A stretch of DNA of 64,000 bases from Protea cynaroides (Eukaryota > Streptophyta > Magnoliopsida > Proteales > Proteaceae). Under the pieces are notes generated by a model. It made no database searches. It saw only the letters and a program-made list of their open reading frames with translations, and was not told the origin of the DNA. Made by a program: the position numbers and the translations under genes. Shown here piece by piece: positions 1-9,745 of this stretch (within the stretch, counting starts at the first letter, position 1; every line of letters begins with the position of its first letter). The stretch is taken from the NCBI GenBank assembly GCA_028583415.1, contig CM053266.1:77883237-77947236 (forward strand). The letters are read 5' to 3'.

Positions 1-1352
1 ACCATGCCACGTCCTACCCCTGATGCTCCACTCGCATCCAACACACCAACCACACACATACATTCACATGTCTATTCCTAGCATCATCATTATCATCATG
101 TTATAAATAAACAGAATTAAATATGCATGAACAGTAATAACAGGAATATTGGATGACATGTGAGATGCACATTACAAGCATACAAGCATAGAATCAATCA
201 TGGCATTGGACTTAATAAAAATAAAATGTTTGTTATTATCCAATTAGTTTAGGTCTTATTCCCTCGCCTGTTAGCAATTCTCGATGTCCTTCCAAGCCTT
301 GAAATTCTCTTTGAATCGATTTAACAACCTAAAAGTTATATGAATTTAAGTTAGGGTTCATATGTGACATGTTACAGTAGTCAAAAATCGAAACAGAGCA
401 CTGATAGGTGTCTGATTAGTCCTATGGTCTCATGCTGTATCGACCTTACTGTCTACGATTGATACCCTATGGTCGCATATGGTGCGACCGTAGCTGCGAC
501 CATATGATTTCTGAAATCTTTTCGAATGACTATGGTCGATCCTCTGGTCATACTGGTCATGCTATGGCCGATCGTAGCTATGACCTTGAGATTTTTGGTC
601 ATAGTCTACATGAAATTCGAGTTTTTCCTGGGTCAATTCTTCTGTTCTTCAATGGAGTTTATTCTAAGGTCATCCTATGGCCATTATTAGTAATTTCTTA
701 TCAACCCTAATCATCAAATTCACTCCTCATTGTTCTCTTTGGGATTTTCTCAAGGAAATCACATAGATCATAATAGGTTGATATTGCCTATCTTCCATAA
801 AAGTTTTATATTTAGAGTTACATCTTCAGAGATTCATTTCATACCTTTGCCTGTGATAGAGAGCCAATATCTTCTTAGCAAACTCTTCTTCTTAGCTTTT
901 TCTTTTTCTCCTTCTCTTTCTTCTCTTTCTCTAGGGTTTACTAATGTTCTAAAAGAGTGAAAAAGGGCTGAGGAACGTCCTTTATATAGAGAAAAACTCT
1001 CCATATAAAGTCCTCTTTCAATTAGGAAAGCAATCCCTTAGTTTAGGAAAGTTTCCAAAACTCGGAGTCTGATCTGGGTTCTCACGGTCGATCATACGAT
1101 CGCATAAACCGTTGACCGTAAGGTTGAAATCATCGACCGTGGGGTTCTGGATTTGAGATTTTTGGTTCCCTTCCTTATGGTCAACCATACCTACCCTGAT
1201 ATGCGATCTTAGGTATGTTTTTAGTGTTTTTAACTCGATTCTCATACCTGGTTTGTGATCTATCTTCACACGCTAGGTCCATTTAGTCCAGGAATGATGG
1301 AAAGACCTGGCACGACACGGTTAGACCAAGTTAGTAGAGTACGGGTCTTACA
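1..1352 (-). repeat. Element A 3' LTR (left, truncated by window start)
   Basis: Aligns over its length with 18065-19426. It ends with CTTACA at 1352, which is the TG start of the LTR on the minus strand. It contains a TATA box at 981-988, a GGTCGA-type word cluster at 1085-1215 upstream of it and a second cluster at 436-600. The first part of U5 lies outside the window. Confidence 0.9.
981..988 (-). promoter_or_regulatory. LTR TATA box of element A
   Basis: TATATAAA on the minus strand followed by GGACGTTCCTC. The same TATA plus GGACGT arrangement recurs in LTR B (near 10686-10697), E (32137-32144) and in diverged form in C and K, so it is the likely LTR promoter core. Confidence 0.65.
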
Positions 1353-4300
1353 ACTCCCTCTTCTTATATAAATTTTGTCCTAGAAATTTGCACATACCTT
1401 CCGAGTCGAATAGGTGAGGATATTGCTTCCGCATAGCGTTCTTTTCATTCCCATGTAACTTCTTCTATATTTTGGCTTCTCCAAGTAACCTTAACGTAAT
1501 AAATGTCACGGTTGTAAAGACGTTGCACCTTCCGACTAGTGATCTCAAAAGGTACTACTTCGAACGTCAAATCTTCAGTCAAATCCGGTGGATCTGTTGT
1601 TAACACGTGTGTTGGATCTCTGACGTACTTCTTCAGTAATGAGATATGAAATACATCATGCACACTTGACATGACTGGTGGTAGTGCTAACTAATATGCT
1701 ACTTTTCCACGTCTATCTAGAACTTCATAAGGTGCAATATATCTGGGACACAACTTTTCCTTTTGTCCAAACCTTTTCAAACCACGCATAGGAGATATTT
1801 TCAGAAATATTTTATCACTTATGGTGAGTTCGAGATCTCTACGTCGATTATATGCATATTGATTCTGACAGTTCTGAGCTATTCGGACTCTTTCCTTGAT
1901 AATGTCGACTACTCGACTAGTCTCTTCAACAAACTCTGGTCCAACAATACTCCATTCTCCAACTTCATTCCAAAAGAAAGGAGTTCGACATTTCCTACCA
2001 TATAGTGCTTCATAGGGTGACATCTGTATAGTCGTTTGATAGCTGTTGTTATAAGCGAACTCAATCAATGATAATTTCTCATCCCATGATCCTTTGAAAT
2101 CAATGACACAAGCTCGAAGCATGTCTTCTAAAATTTGAATAGTACGCTCTGACTGTCCATCTGTCTGAGGATGGAATGCAGTACTAAACTTCAATGTTGT
2201 ACCCATAGCCTTCTGTAATCCTTCCCAAAACTTTGAGGTGAAGCGTGGGTCTCTATCGGACACAATGCTTTCAGGTACACCATGTAATCGGATAATATTA
2301 TCTACATAAAGTTTAGCTAACCTCTCTAGGGTATACTAAGGTCATATGGCTATGAAACGAGCTGTCTTGATCAAACGATCCACAATTACCCAGACCGCGT
2401 CAACTACTCGGGGAGTCAATGGTAACCCGATAACGAAGTCCATAGTGATGCAGTCCCATTTCCATGTTGGTTCTGGCAATGGCTGCAATAATCCTATAGG
2501 TCTTTGCCTTTTAGCCTTTATTTGCTGACAATTCAAGCATTGAGACACAAATTTAGCTACATCTGCTTTCATTCCTCTCCACCAATATAGTTTCTTCAGA
2601 TCATGATACATCTTCGTACTTCCAGGATGTATCGAATAAGCGGTGGTGTGAGCTTCCTTCATTAGTCTGTGTCTAATATCCAAGTCTTCATTTTTAGGAA
2701 CACATACCCTTCCTTTGTATTTTAGTACCTTTTCAAAGTCCAAGATAAACTCAGGAGTAGTCTTACATTTTTTGAGGTCTTCTTGCACTGTTCTCAGATA
2801 AGGGTCTGATTTAATAGCTGCTTTCACTTCATCTAATAGATCAGGTACAATCTTCAATGTAGCAAACATGTTTGAGAATAGATGAATAAACCCTTGGTCA
2901 GTTGATTCATTCAGAATATCAATCACAAACTGCTCTTTACTGTAATTAAATGCTCTCCCTGTGACACACGCCATAGCATTTGCACTAACTTCTTCTTGGG
3001 ATTTTGTCATTGCTTTCCTTCTTAGTGCGTCAGCAACTACATTAGCTTTTCCTAGATGATACTGGATATCACAATCATAATCCTTCAATAATTTCAGCCA
3101 TCTTCTTTGTCTCACGTTCAGCTCCTTCTGATTAAAAAGATAAGTGAGACTCTTATGATCTGATTTAATCTGAAATTTCTCTCCATACAAATAATGTCTC
3201 CATATCATAATAGCATGTACTACTGCTGCTAATTCCAAGTCATGAGTGTAATAGTTCTTCTCATGTGTCTTCAGTTGTCTTGAGGCATACACAACTAATT
3301 GTTCTCCTTGCATAAGCACACATCCTAAACCTAACCCAGATGCATCAGTGTACAAGGTAAATGGTTATCCTGGGATCGAAATAGTCAAGATGGGAGCTAT
3401 ATCAATCTAGCTTCAATGTTTGAAAATACTCTTCACATTTATCGGTCCAAACAAATTTTTCTCCTTTCTTTGTCAGACTGGTGAGAAGTACGGCGATTCT
3501 AGAGTAATCTTCCACGAATCGTCGATAGTAACCAGCTAAACCTAAGAAACTTCTAATTTCTATAACATTCTTAGGTGCTTCCCATTTCACAATGGCTTTA
3601 ACCTTGCTAGGATCCACTTTAATTCCTTCAGCGGATACAACATGACCTAAGAAAGCGACTTCATTTAGCAAAAACTCACACTTTGTAAATTTTGCGTAAA
3701 GCATCTCTTTTCTTAGTCGCTGCAGAGCAGCTCTTAGATTTGTGACATGAGTTTCTTTATCCTTGGAGTACACTAGTATGTTGTCAATAAATACAATGAC
3801 TGATGTATCCAACATATCATGGAATACCCGATTCATGAGTTCCATAAAAATTATGGGTGCATTAGTCAATCCAAAAGACATGACTAAAAATTCATAATGT
3901 CCATATTTGGTTCTGAATGCTATCTTTGGAATATCACCTTTCTTAATCTTCAACTAATGGTATCCTGGCCAAAGATCAATTTTGGAGAACACTTTGGCAC
4001 CTTGCAACCGATCGAACAAGTCATCGATCCGAGGCAATGGGTATCGATTCTTGATTGTAAGCTTATTCAATTCCCGATAGTCTATACACAGTCGAACGCT
4101 ACCGTCCTTCTTTTTTACAAACAATACTGGCGCTCCCCATGGTGATATGCTGGGTCTAATATAATCCTTGTCCAGTAATTTCTATAATTGTACCTTCAGT
4201 TTCTTCAGTTCAGTAGGAGCCATTCGATAGGGTGCTTTCGATACTGGTGCAGCTTCGAGTATAAGATCTATAACGAACTCTGTCGCTCGATCAGGTGATA

Positions 4301-4838
4301 GTCCTGGTAGTTCCTCAGGAAATACATCTAAAAATTCACGCACAACTTCAATATCCTCCATTCGTGGTGCTTCCTTGGTGAGGTCGACCACGGATACTAG
4401 ATACCCAATTCCTCTTTTCTCGAGGCATTTTCTAGCCCTCAATGTAGAGAGAATGAGTTTTCGTTTACGGGGAAGTATGGTTCCTGCAAAACTAAACTCT
4501 GCTCCTTCCTTGTCTTTAAATGTCAGTTTCTTTTCTGCACATAATAGGTTTGCAGAGTGCCAAGCTAACCAATCCATTCCCAAGATAACGTCAAAGTCTG
4601 CCATCTAGAGTTAAATTAAGGTTGCATCCAAAATTTTCTCGTCGATAAGAACTGAACATGGTCCATAACCTTTGTTTAGTTCCACTTCTAATCCCATAGG
4701 TGATCGTACAAGCAGTTTGTAGTCTAAAGGTCTGAGGGGTAGATTTAACTTCTTTCCAAACGACACAGATATAAAAGAATGAGTAGTTCCAGAGTCAAAG
4801 AGTACTCTGGCAGGTAAGCTATTAATAGGTACGATACT
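1348..4838 (-). pseudogene. pol: Element A pol: protease-RT-RNase H-integrase-chromodomain, broken
   Basis: Reading from right to left: aspartic protease with LFDSGTTHSF (DSG codons near 4788-4796) and VILGMDWL; reverse transcriptase with the motif FIDN near 3780, where the second catalytic Asp of FIDD has become Asn; RNase H with YTDAS (near 3350); integrase with an HHCC finger (HP..H..CLNC near 2550-2650), first catalytic Asp in WDCITMDF, second in SDRDPRF and the Glu in MSPYEALYG; then a chromodomain-like end (RKVQRLYNRDIYYVKV near 1510). Frames break near 3953-4182, 3360-3402, 2264-2341, 1673-1690 and 1448-1460. After the last frameshift the ending YPHLFDSE can still be read, and translation would stop at the TAA formed with the LTR start. 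The FIDN change and frameshifts make it inactive. Confidence 0.9.
1353..1365 (-). other. Polypurine tract of element A
   Basis: Purine run AAGAAGAGGGAGT on the minus strand directly before the LTR start TGTAAGACCC. This is where plus-strand DNA synthesis would be primed. Confidence 0.8.
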
Positions 4839-4976
4839 TGTGATTTGATTTAATTTAGTCTACATGCTCATACAAGGTAGTACAAAACAAAAGGTTCAGG
4901 TCATACCTGTGATTTGATGTAATTTAGTTTATATGCTCACACAAGGTAGTACAAAATGAAAGGTTCAGGTCATACC
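4839..4976 (-). repeat. 69-bp tandem duplication at the gag-pol junction of A
   Basis: 4839-4907 and 4908-4976 are near-identical 69-bp units, each ending in TCAGGTCATACC. The corresponding region of B and C has one copy. The gag stop codon (4965-4967) lies in the right unit, so the duplication lengthens the gag-pol spacer. Confidence 0.8.
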
Positions 4977-6268
4977 TGTGACCACATCAGGCGATGCGGT
5001 GGCATCCTCAGATGTAACTGCATAAACCTTTCCTTGCTGTAGCTGCTTCCTTGGCTTAGGACACTCTCTTGAGTAATGTTCCTACTTGATTATTGTTAAA
5101 GCATTTAACTCCAGCACTACTTTGCTTCTGTTGAGGTTGGGCTGTCGGAGTAGTCTTGGCTGCAGTATTGAAGCCTTGAGTACGGAAGGGTTTAAATGTC
5201 TTTGAGTTCCCTTCGTTGTATGAATTTCCATTAGGCCTTTTAATACCTCTGTTTTGAGCGAAACAATTTTCCCTTTGGCTCGATTCCAGTACTTGAGCAA
5301 TCTGTACACCTTCGTTATATATTTTCTTTTCCAGTCCCAATACATGCTCATGGATTGCTTCCCCTAAGTCCCATGACGAACCTTCGGATTTTGGTATTTT
5401 CCTCATGCATGCTAGAGGGAGCAAAGAAAAATAGTTCTTCATAACACTGCTGATATGGGTCTATAATCTTCTGTCCCTGATACAGACTCAGAAACTTCTT
5501 TTCCATTTGATCTCTAAAACTCTTGGGAAAATACTTCTCGAAGAAAGCTTCTTTATAGATAGCCCAGGTCAGTTGGGCATACTTTGTCAACAGATAACTC
5601 CTAGAAGATTTCCACCAATGGTGTGCATCACCTTTCAACATAAAAGTGGTACATAATACCTTCTCTTCTTCATTTATAGTCATCATCATAAAGTTTCTTT
5701 CCATCTCATCTATCCAGTGAGCTGGCCATAACAGATCTGATGGCTTGCCTGTAAATTCCTTCGGCTTCAACTTCAGGAAATGCTCGATCTGTCTGGAGTG
5801 ATCAAGTTGATATTGTGCATATATTGTATACATAGGTGGTTGGTACTGATAATTTCCTTGGTCATACCCGCCTTGCGGTGCTTCAGGGTTTTGCACTTGG
5901 CCTTGTATTGCTGGTGTTTGCGGTGCTTGAGGTACAGTGTTGCTACCACCAAGTGTAGTACTAGCTTGTCCTGCACGTAGAGGTGTCGTGTTTGCAGCTG
6001 GGAAAGCAATTCCCATAGCAGCTTGCATGTTGGCTTACACTTGCTGTATTTGCTGCAATTGTTGTGCTAAATTCATCACCGCAGTAGCCAAATCTGTAGG
6101 TGTAGGTAGGTTGGTTGGGTTGGCTTGGGCATGCACATTCTGAGGTGTAGCATTTTGAGTTCTAATATTTCCTTCCTGTCCTTGTTGACCTTCATTGTCA
6201 TTAGTCTCCATAGGTGGTGGAGATGGGTTTGCATTTTGTCTCCTTCTACTTACTCTGCGTCCAGCCAT
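4965..6268 (-). pseudogene. gag: Element A gag, broken
   Basis: Starts MAGRRVSRRRQN at 6268 and ends VVTGMT with a stop at 4965-4967. It has a proline- and glutamine-rich N-terminus, one in-frame stop near 6035, the retrotransposon gag core (EFTGKPSDLLWPAHWIDEME; FFEKYFPKSFRDQMEKKFL) around 5500-5800, and a CCHC zinc knuckle near 5090-5130. The knuckle reads CFNNNQVG, with Asn at the second Cys position, and a 1-nt shift follows before HYSREC. The protein would form the particle and bind RNA. It is one of three comparable gags in the window (B 14170-14709, C 20918-22235). Family assignment is firm; the copy is not functional. Confidence 0.88.
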
Positions 6269-6417
6269 TTAAACTCTTGGTTGAATGGTACTTGGAAAGG
6301 CTGATTTGTGCGACAAGATATGATGGTAGTATTGAGTTAGTCTCACAATGGAAGGCGAGAGAAAAACAAAATCAGTAGGCAAAAGTTCCAACAGAATCAA
6401 AATGCAGACAACAGTAG

Positions 6418-6560
6418 TTCATACGGTCGATGGCCTACGGTCGCATGTTGTGTGACCATAGGTGCCATCATCACATCCCTGGCAACTTACCAAGACCCTA
6501 TGGTTGATCATACGGTCGATGTTACAGTTGATGGTTTTGGTCGAATTGTGCGACTGTAAG
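6418..6560. promoter_or_regulatory. GGTCGA/TCGACC word cluster before the antisense promoter of A
   Basis: Contains TACGGTCGATGG, TACGGTCGCATG, TGTGACCATAGG, TACGGTCGATG and related inverted words within 140 bp. The same words in the same style occur in the LTRs of A upstream of the TATA box. A TATA-like TTTTTTAAAAAC (near 6572-6583) and a pyrimidine-rich stretch follow on the plus strand, leading into the predicted first exon of the antisense gene. The regulatory role is inferred. Confidence 0.4.
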
Positions 6561-6726
6561 ATCCAAAATCAATTTTTTAAAAACCTATTTCGAATGTTTT
6601 CCCTCTCATTCTACTTCATTCTCCTACGGTCTCTACTCAACTCGTCTCCAGTGAGTTGCTACAGTGTCAACCATACGAACTTGGTGATTTTTCCATCGAT
6701 CAAAAACCGTCACTCCATTCCTTGAG

Positions 6727-7158
6727 GTATGTTCTCTACTTTTCTCCATTTTTAAGCTTTCATACCTAGGGTTTTTGCTATTTGTAGGGATTTTTTCTAA
6801 TTAATATTTTTCTGACCATAAAAATTTAATTTTTATTGGGGGCTTTTGCTATTGGCCACCCAATGGATGAAAGCCCTCAAGAAAATTTGAGTTTCATTGG
6901 TTAGTTTAGTAGAAACTTGAAAATTTCTATTTTTGACCTAAATTTTGGGGTTTTTCTCAATTGTTAAAATATCTTCAAATTCGACCTACCTAGTTAAAAT
7001 TTCCAATTGGATATGCATTGCAGGATAGTTTGGGACCTATGTAAGTCATCCTGTCCAAATGTTTGGATGAAAAGTGAGGCTTTTTTCCATTTTACGTCGT
7101 TATGCTGTCAAAATTTTCAAATTTATCTAACTTGTTTTCTTATCTTCTTTTCTTGCAG
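6727..7158 (+). other. Predicted intron of the antisense gene in A
   Basis: Donor GAG|GTATGT at 6727 and acceptor TTTCTTGCAG at 7158, 432 nt. Elements C (22688-23121, 434 nt) and G (52372-51852, minus) have donors and acceptors at the same place, 5-6 nt before the start codon. No transcript evidence is available here. Confidence 0.55.
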
Positions 7159-7163
7159 TTATC

Positions 7164-7485
7164 ATGGTTCGCACTAAGGTTCATCGAGTTCATGACCCAC
7201 TTCGCTTCAGGTCTGTCGAAGCAAAAGTGCGATAACCTTGGCTTGACCAAAAAAAAGTTAAAGGGGGTCGGTGTGTGAACCTAGCCCACTTAGCCCTGTT
7301 TGATGTGGAGAGGGCATTTGGTGATATGGGCTGGCTTCCAGTGATCCTATACGAGGCTTGCACTCGCCCAGAATTGGTTAAGCAATTCTACTGTCACCTT
7401 TAGGTGGAGGGTGATCTAGAGGATGTAGAGAGGGGCAGAGAGCTTCGGATCACCAGCTGGGTGAAAGGGGTTCCGATTTCTTTCA
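7164..7485 (+). pseudogene. Antisense ORF of A, part 1: putative plant transposon-protein domain
   Basis: ATG at 7164, six bases after a predicted splice acceptor. It reads MVRTKVHRVHDPLRFRSVEA, then with two in-frame stops PWLDQKK, LFDVERAFGDMGWLP, LVKQFYCHL and LRITSWVKGVPISF. The FY.NL and W-V-KG-V-ISF pattern is typical of the domain I know as 'putative plant transposon protein' (Transposase_32-like). Homologous ORFs lie at 23127-24292 (C) and on the minus strand of G. It runs opposite to gag-pol. The MULE inserted after codon F at 7485; the frame resumes at 8693. The function is unknown. Confidence 0.7.
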
Positions 7486-7819
7486 TGAATAAATTTCAGC
7501 TACCCCCCAAAATAGTTTCGAAACATCACCTACCACCCACACCTTTCAAAAAACATCAACTACCACCCAAACATTTACCACCATTAATCAAATAGATCCA
7601 CTCCGTTAAACAAATTCCGTTAGTTGCTGATGTCACCCAAATTTGATTTTAAATGGACAATAATGTCCTTAGGGAAATGTTAAAAGATGGTTTTACCCTC
7701 CTTCACTTGAGAAGGGTAAAACCCCAGATCTAAATAACCAGATACGTAGTGGCGCCTATGCAACCTCAAACTCACCACCCTCTCAGTTTCCGCAGCGGCT
7801 GTAGACACGCAGTGCCCCC

Positions 7820-8090
7820 TCATCCAATAACCAAGTCTGCCAACCCTTTCGCCCACCTTCATCCTCTGTTCCCTCCCAATTCCACTCTCTTGGAACTTAC
7901 AGCCGTCTCGAGGTCCTCCAGAACTGCTTGGGCCTCAGGTTTCAGTACGCCCCACTTATCCCCTCCCTTTTTCAGAAAGGCGTCTCTCCTTCCTCCATCA
8001 AAGAAGCCACTAGCGTTTCAGGCGTCGAACAGAACCTCATCGTCGTCGTCGCTAAGGTACGGGACTCCCTGGTTCAATCTAACTTTAACC
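7820..8090 (+). pseudogene. RAF1-like: Captured fragment resembling Rubisco accumulation factor 1 (N-terminal part)
   Basis: In the frame beginning at 7889 the translation contains SRLEVLQNCLGLRFQYAPLI, then IPSLF, then SIKEATSVSGVEQN and AKVRDSLVQS. From memory of plant RAF1 proteins, the N-terminal alpha-helical domain has this same succession (LE.LA..LGLWFEYAPLI, then IEE.TG...EQN, then QVRDS). RAF1 is a chloroplast protein that helps assemble the Rubisco large subunits. Proline-rich sequence before it (PFAHLHPLFPP, in another frame) may match the stretch preceding this domain. No start codon, transit peptide or downstream beta-domain is present, so this is a gene shard carried by the transposon, not a working gene. 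The identification rests on recalled motifs and needs a protein search. Confidence 0.6.
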
Positions 8091-8348
8091 CTCTAGAGAA
8101 GGAGAATGTGACAGAGAGGTTGAGAAGAGATGGAGAAGAAGAAGTACCTGGTTTGGTTGACTCCTGCTGTTCGCCGCTCGAAAAATCATCTTACAGAGGG
8201 AAAGTTGACGCTGTTCATCACTACTCCACTCTCTTGTCGACGCTGCTACACGATGAATGAGAGTATAGAATTTTCAATTCCATTTTTTTTTCGATTTCTA
8301 TTTCTGGACACAAAGGATCGTTGTTGTACCTTTTTAATCTTTGATGGA

Positions 8349-8480
8349 AGCAGGAAGACCCGATCCTATAAACCTGCAAAGGGATGAATCAGATTAAAAA
8401 AAAAATAGTAAGAGGGTGAGACGGAAGTAGGAAGACCAGATCCTATAAACCTGCAAAGGGCTCAATCAGATTAAAAAAAA
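8349..8480 (+). repeat. 75-bp tandem duplication inside the MULE
   Basis: Two units share GATCCTATAAACCTGCAAAG followed by a run of A. They lie between the captured fragment and the right TIR. Confidence 0.75.
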
Positions 8481-8692
8481 AAAGAAAAAAAAACCCCAGT
8501 AGGAGCGATTCATTGAAGCTCGTCGGAGTGGGAAGAGATGACTATTGATGAAGAGGGGTAAAAATGTCTAACAGTGATTTCAGTCTCTTTCATCAGTTAC
8601 TTGGGTGTAGTTGATGTTTTTTGAAAAGTGTGGGTGCTAGATGATGTTTCGAAACTATTATGGGGGGTAGCTGGAATTTGTTCTTTCTTTCA

Positions 8693-8829
8693 ACTGTCAG
8701 GAGTTGGCTGATCTCCTAGGCATCTCCAATGATGGGCAGTTGGTTTACTGTGCAGCCAGAGAGCCACAATTTCTTTCTATACAGATGCGTGCAGAGATAG
8801 ATAGTTAGATTCTTCGGGATGACCGCTAG
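8693..8829 (+). pseudogene. Antisense ORF of A, part 2
   Basis: Continues the frame of part 1 after removal of the MULE: ELADLLGISNDGQLVYCA, then EPQFLSIQMRAEIDS and a stop. The L-L-I-N...VYC pattern fits the same plant transposon-protein domain. It is interrupted by element B at 8830 and resumes at 15944. Confidence 0.65.
8825..8829. repeat. Target-site duplication of element B (left)
   Basis: GCTAG, matched exactly at 15944-15948. Five bases is the usual length for Ty3/gypsy integrases. Confidence 0.85.
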
Positions 8830-9114
8830 TGTCACACCCCAATTCCACACCAACCAGAATGGTGTGATGAACCGCTAAGTAACCAACGGTTCAACCAGGA
8901 TCTCGAATAGGCTATCCCCGTTTTACCCAAAATTTCCACACATCCATAATCATAATCAGAGTAATACACATTAGCGAAAAATTGATAAATAAATGAACTG
9001 AGAACTAAGATGATAACATTAATAAAATAGTAAATTATTCTGTTTCCAACTGAGACATACTTATGTAATTATCAAATACATGTCTTTATAAGTTCAAAGA
9101 GACCTATAAAATAA

Positions 9115-9309
9115 CTAATCAAATACACATGAGTCACACTCGCAAGAGGTGTCATGTATATACTCTTCAGCTCCAACTTCCATTGCTGCTATATTCTCGT
9201 ACGCAGACGCGTTCATATAATCTTCGACTGTATAACCTGCATCATCAACTAAAAATATTTGACGTCGAGGGGTGAGCACACAACACGGCTCAGTGAGTAG
9301 CCAAAACAA
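9115..9309 (-). CDS. LTR-embedded short ORF with CECxxC ending (B, left)
   Basis: Codes a 64-residue ORF ending DTSCECDSCVFD. A predicted splice acceptor (GATGCAG, cut near 9237) lies inside, so the spliced message would start at the Met of MNASAYENIAAMEV. Homologous stretches exist in LTRs A, C, E, G, J and K. The copy in the inverted right arm (15464-15658) differs at few residues. No known domain is recognised. Translation is not demonstrated; it could be a leader uORF. Confidence 0.4.
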   Translation of the reverse strand: MFWLLTEPCCVLTPRRQIFLVDDAGYTVEDYMNASAYENIAAMEVGAEEYIHDTSCECDSCVFD

Positions 9310-9396
9310 TGCAACATTACATATACATGCAAAAAAATCAATTTATATCTTTGGTCTGGTTTATAGTTTGCAATGCGCAATAGAAAGGTTGGGTGG

Positions 9397-9745
9397 TCAA
9401 AGGTTAACGTTTATTGACACCGCCTCTATACACAGGGTGTGGAAGCCCTCCCGAAGGTTAACGTTTATCGTCGTCCCCATCCACCCTACCATAACATTAT
9501 ACAACAAAGGCTAACGTTTATTGCTATATAATGCTACACCAACACGTAAGCCCCTATTAGCGAGGGCTTGCAAACTGGGCTCGCTACTAACCAATCCTAA
9601 TGCCAAACAGTGTATCCAAGGCCTCACCCCAGCATCCCTCAGAATGCCCATAGAGATAGAGCTAAGGCCCCCGGTAGAGTCGAAGACTACAAGGACTGAG
9701 ACTACCTCCCCTCTGAGACCCACCAAAGGTTAACGTTTATTGACG
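9397..9745. repeat. Dispersed GGTTAACGTTTAT words in LTR B
   Basis: Four copies of AAGG(T/C)TAACGTTTAT near 9399, 9455, 9506 and 9727, mirrored in the inverted arm near 14940, 15250, 15305 and 15358. LTR A has no such words at the aligned places. Confidence 0.7.

Larger units (their letters stand above)
7486..8683 (+). mobile_element. Pack-MULE-like element with about 80-bp TIRs
   Basis: Terminal inverted repeats of about 80 bp: left starts GAATAAATTTCAGCTACCCC (7487), right, read inverted, starts GAACAAATTCCAGCTACCCC (8683). They agree with few mismatches up to the CATCAACTAC word. A perfect 9-bp target duplication TTTCTTTCA flanks it (7477-7485 and 8684-8692), the length produced by Mutator-like transposases. 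No transposase is encoded, so it is non-autonomous. The interior is richer in GC than the surroundings and contains a host-gene-like fragment (see 7820-8090) and a 75-bp tandem duplication (8349-8480). Removing it restores the antisense ORF of A. Confidence 0.88.

Noticed and set aside
432..710. 92-residue plus-strand ORF in LTR A, with a copy at 18496-18774
   Set aside because: Both are the same LTR read on the strand opposite to the element; the shared frame follows from LTR identity and it is absent from C, G and K.
7749..8096. 115-residue ORF in the MULE as an intact gene
   Set aside because: It is in a different frame from the RAF1-like stretch for most of its length; only the motif-bearing frame has a recognisable match.
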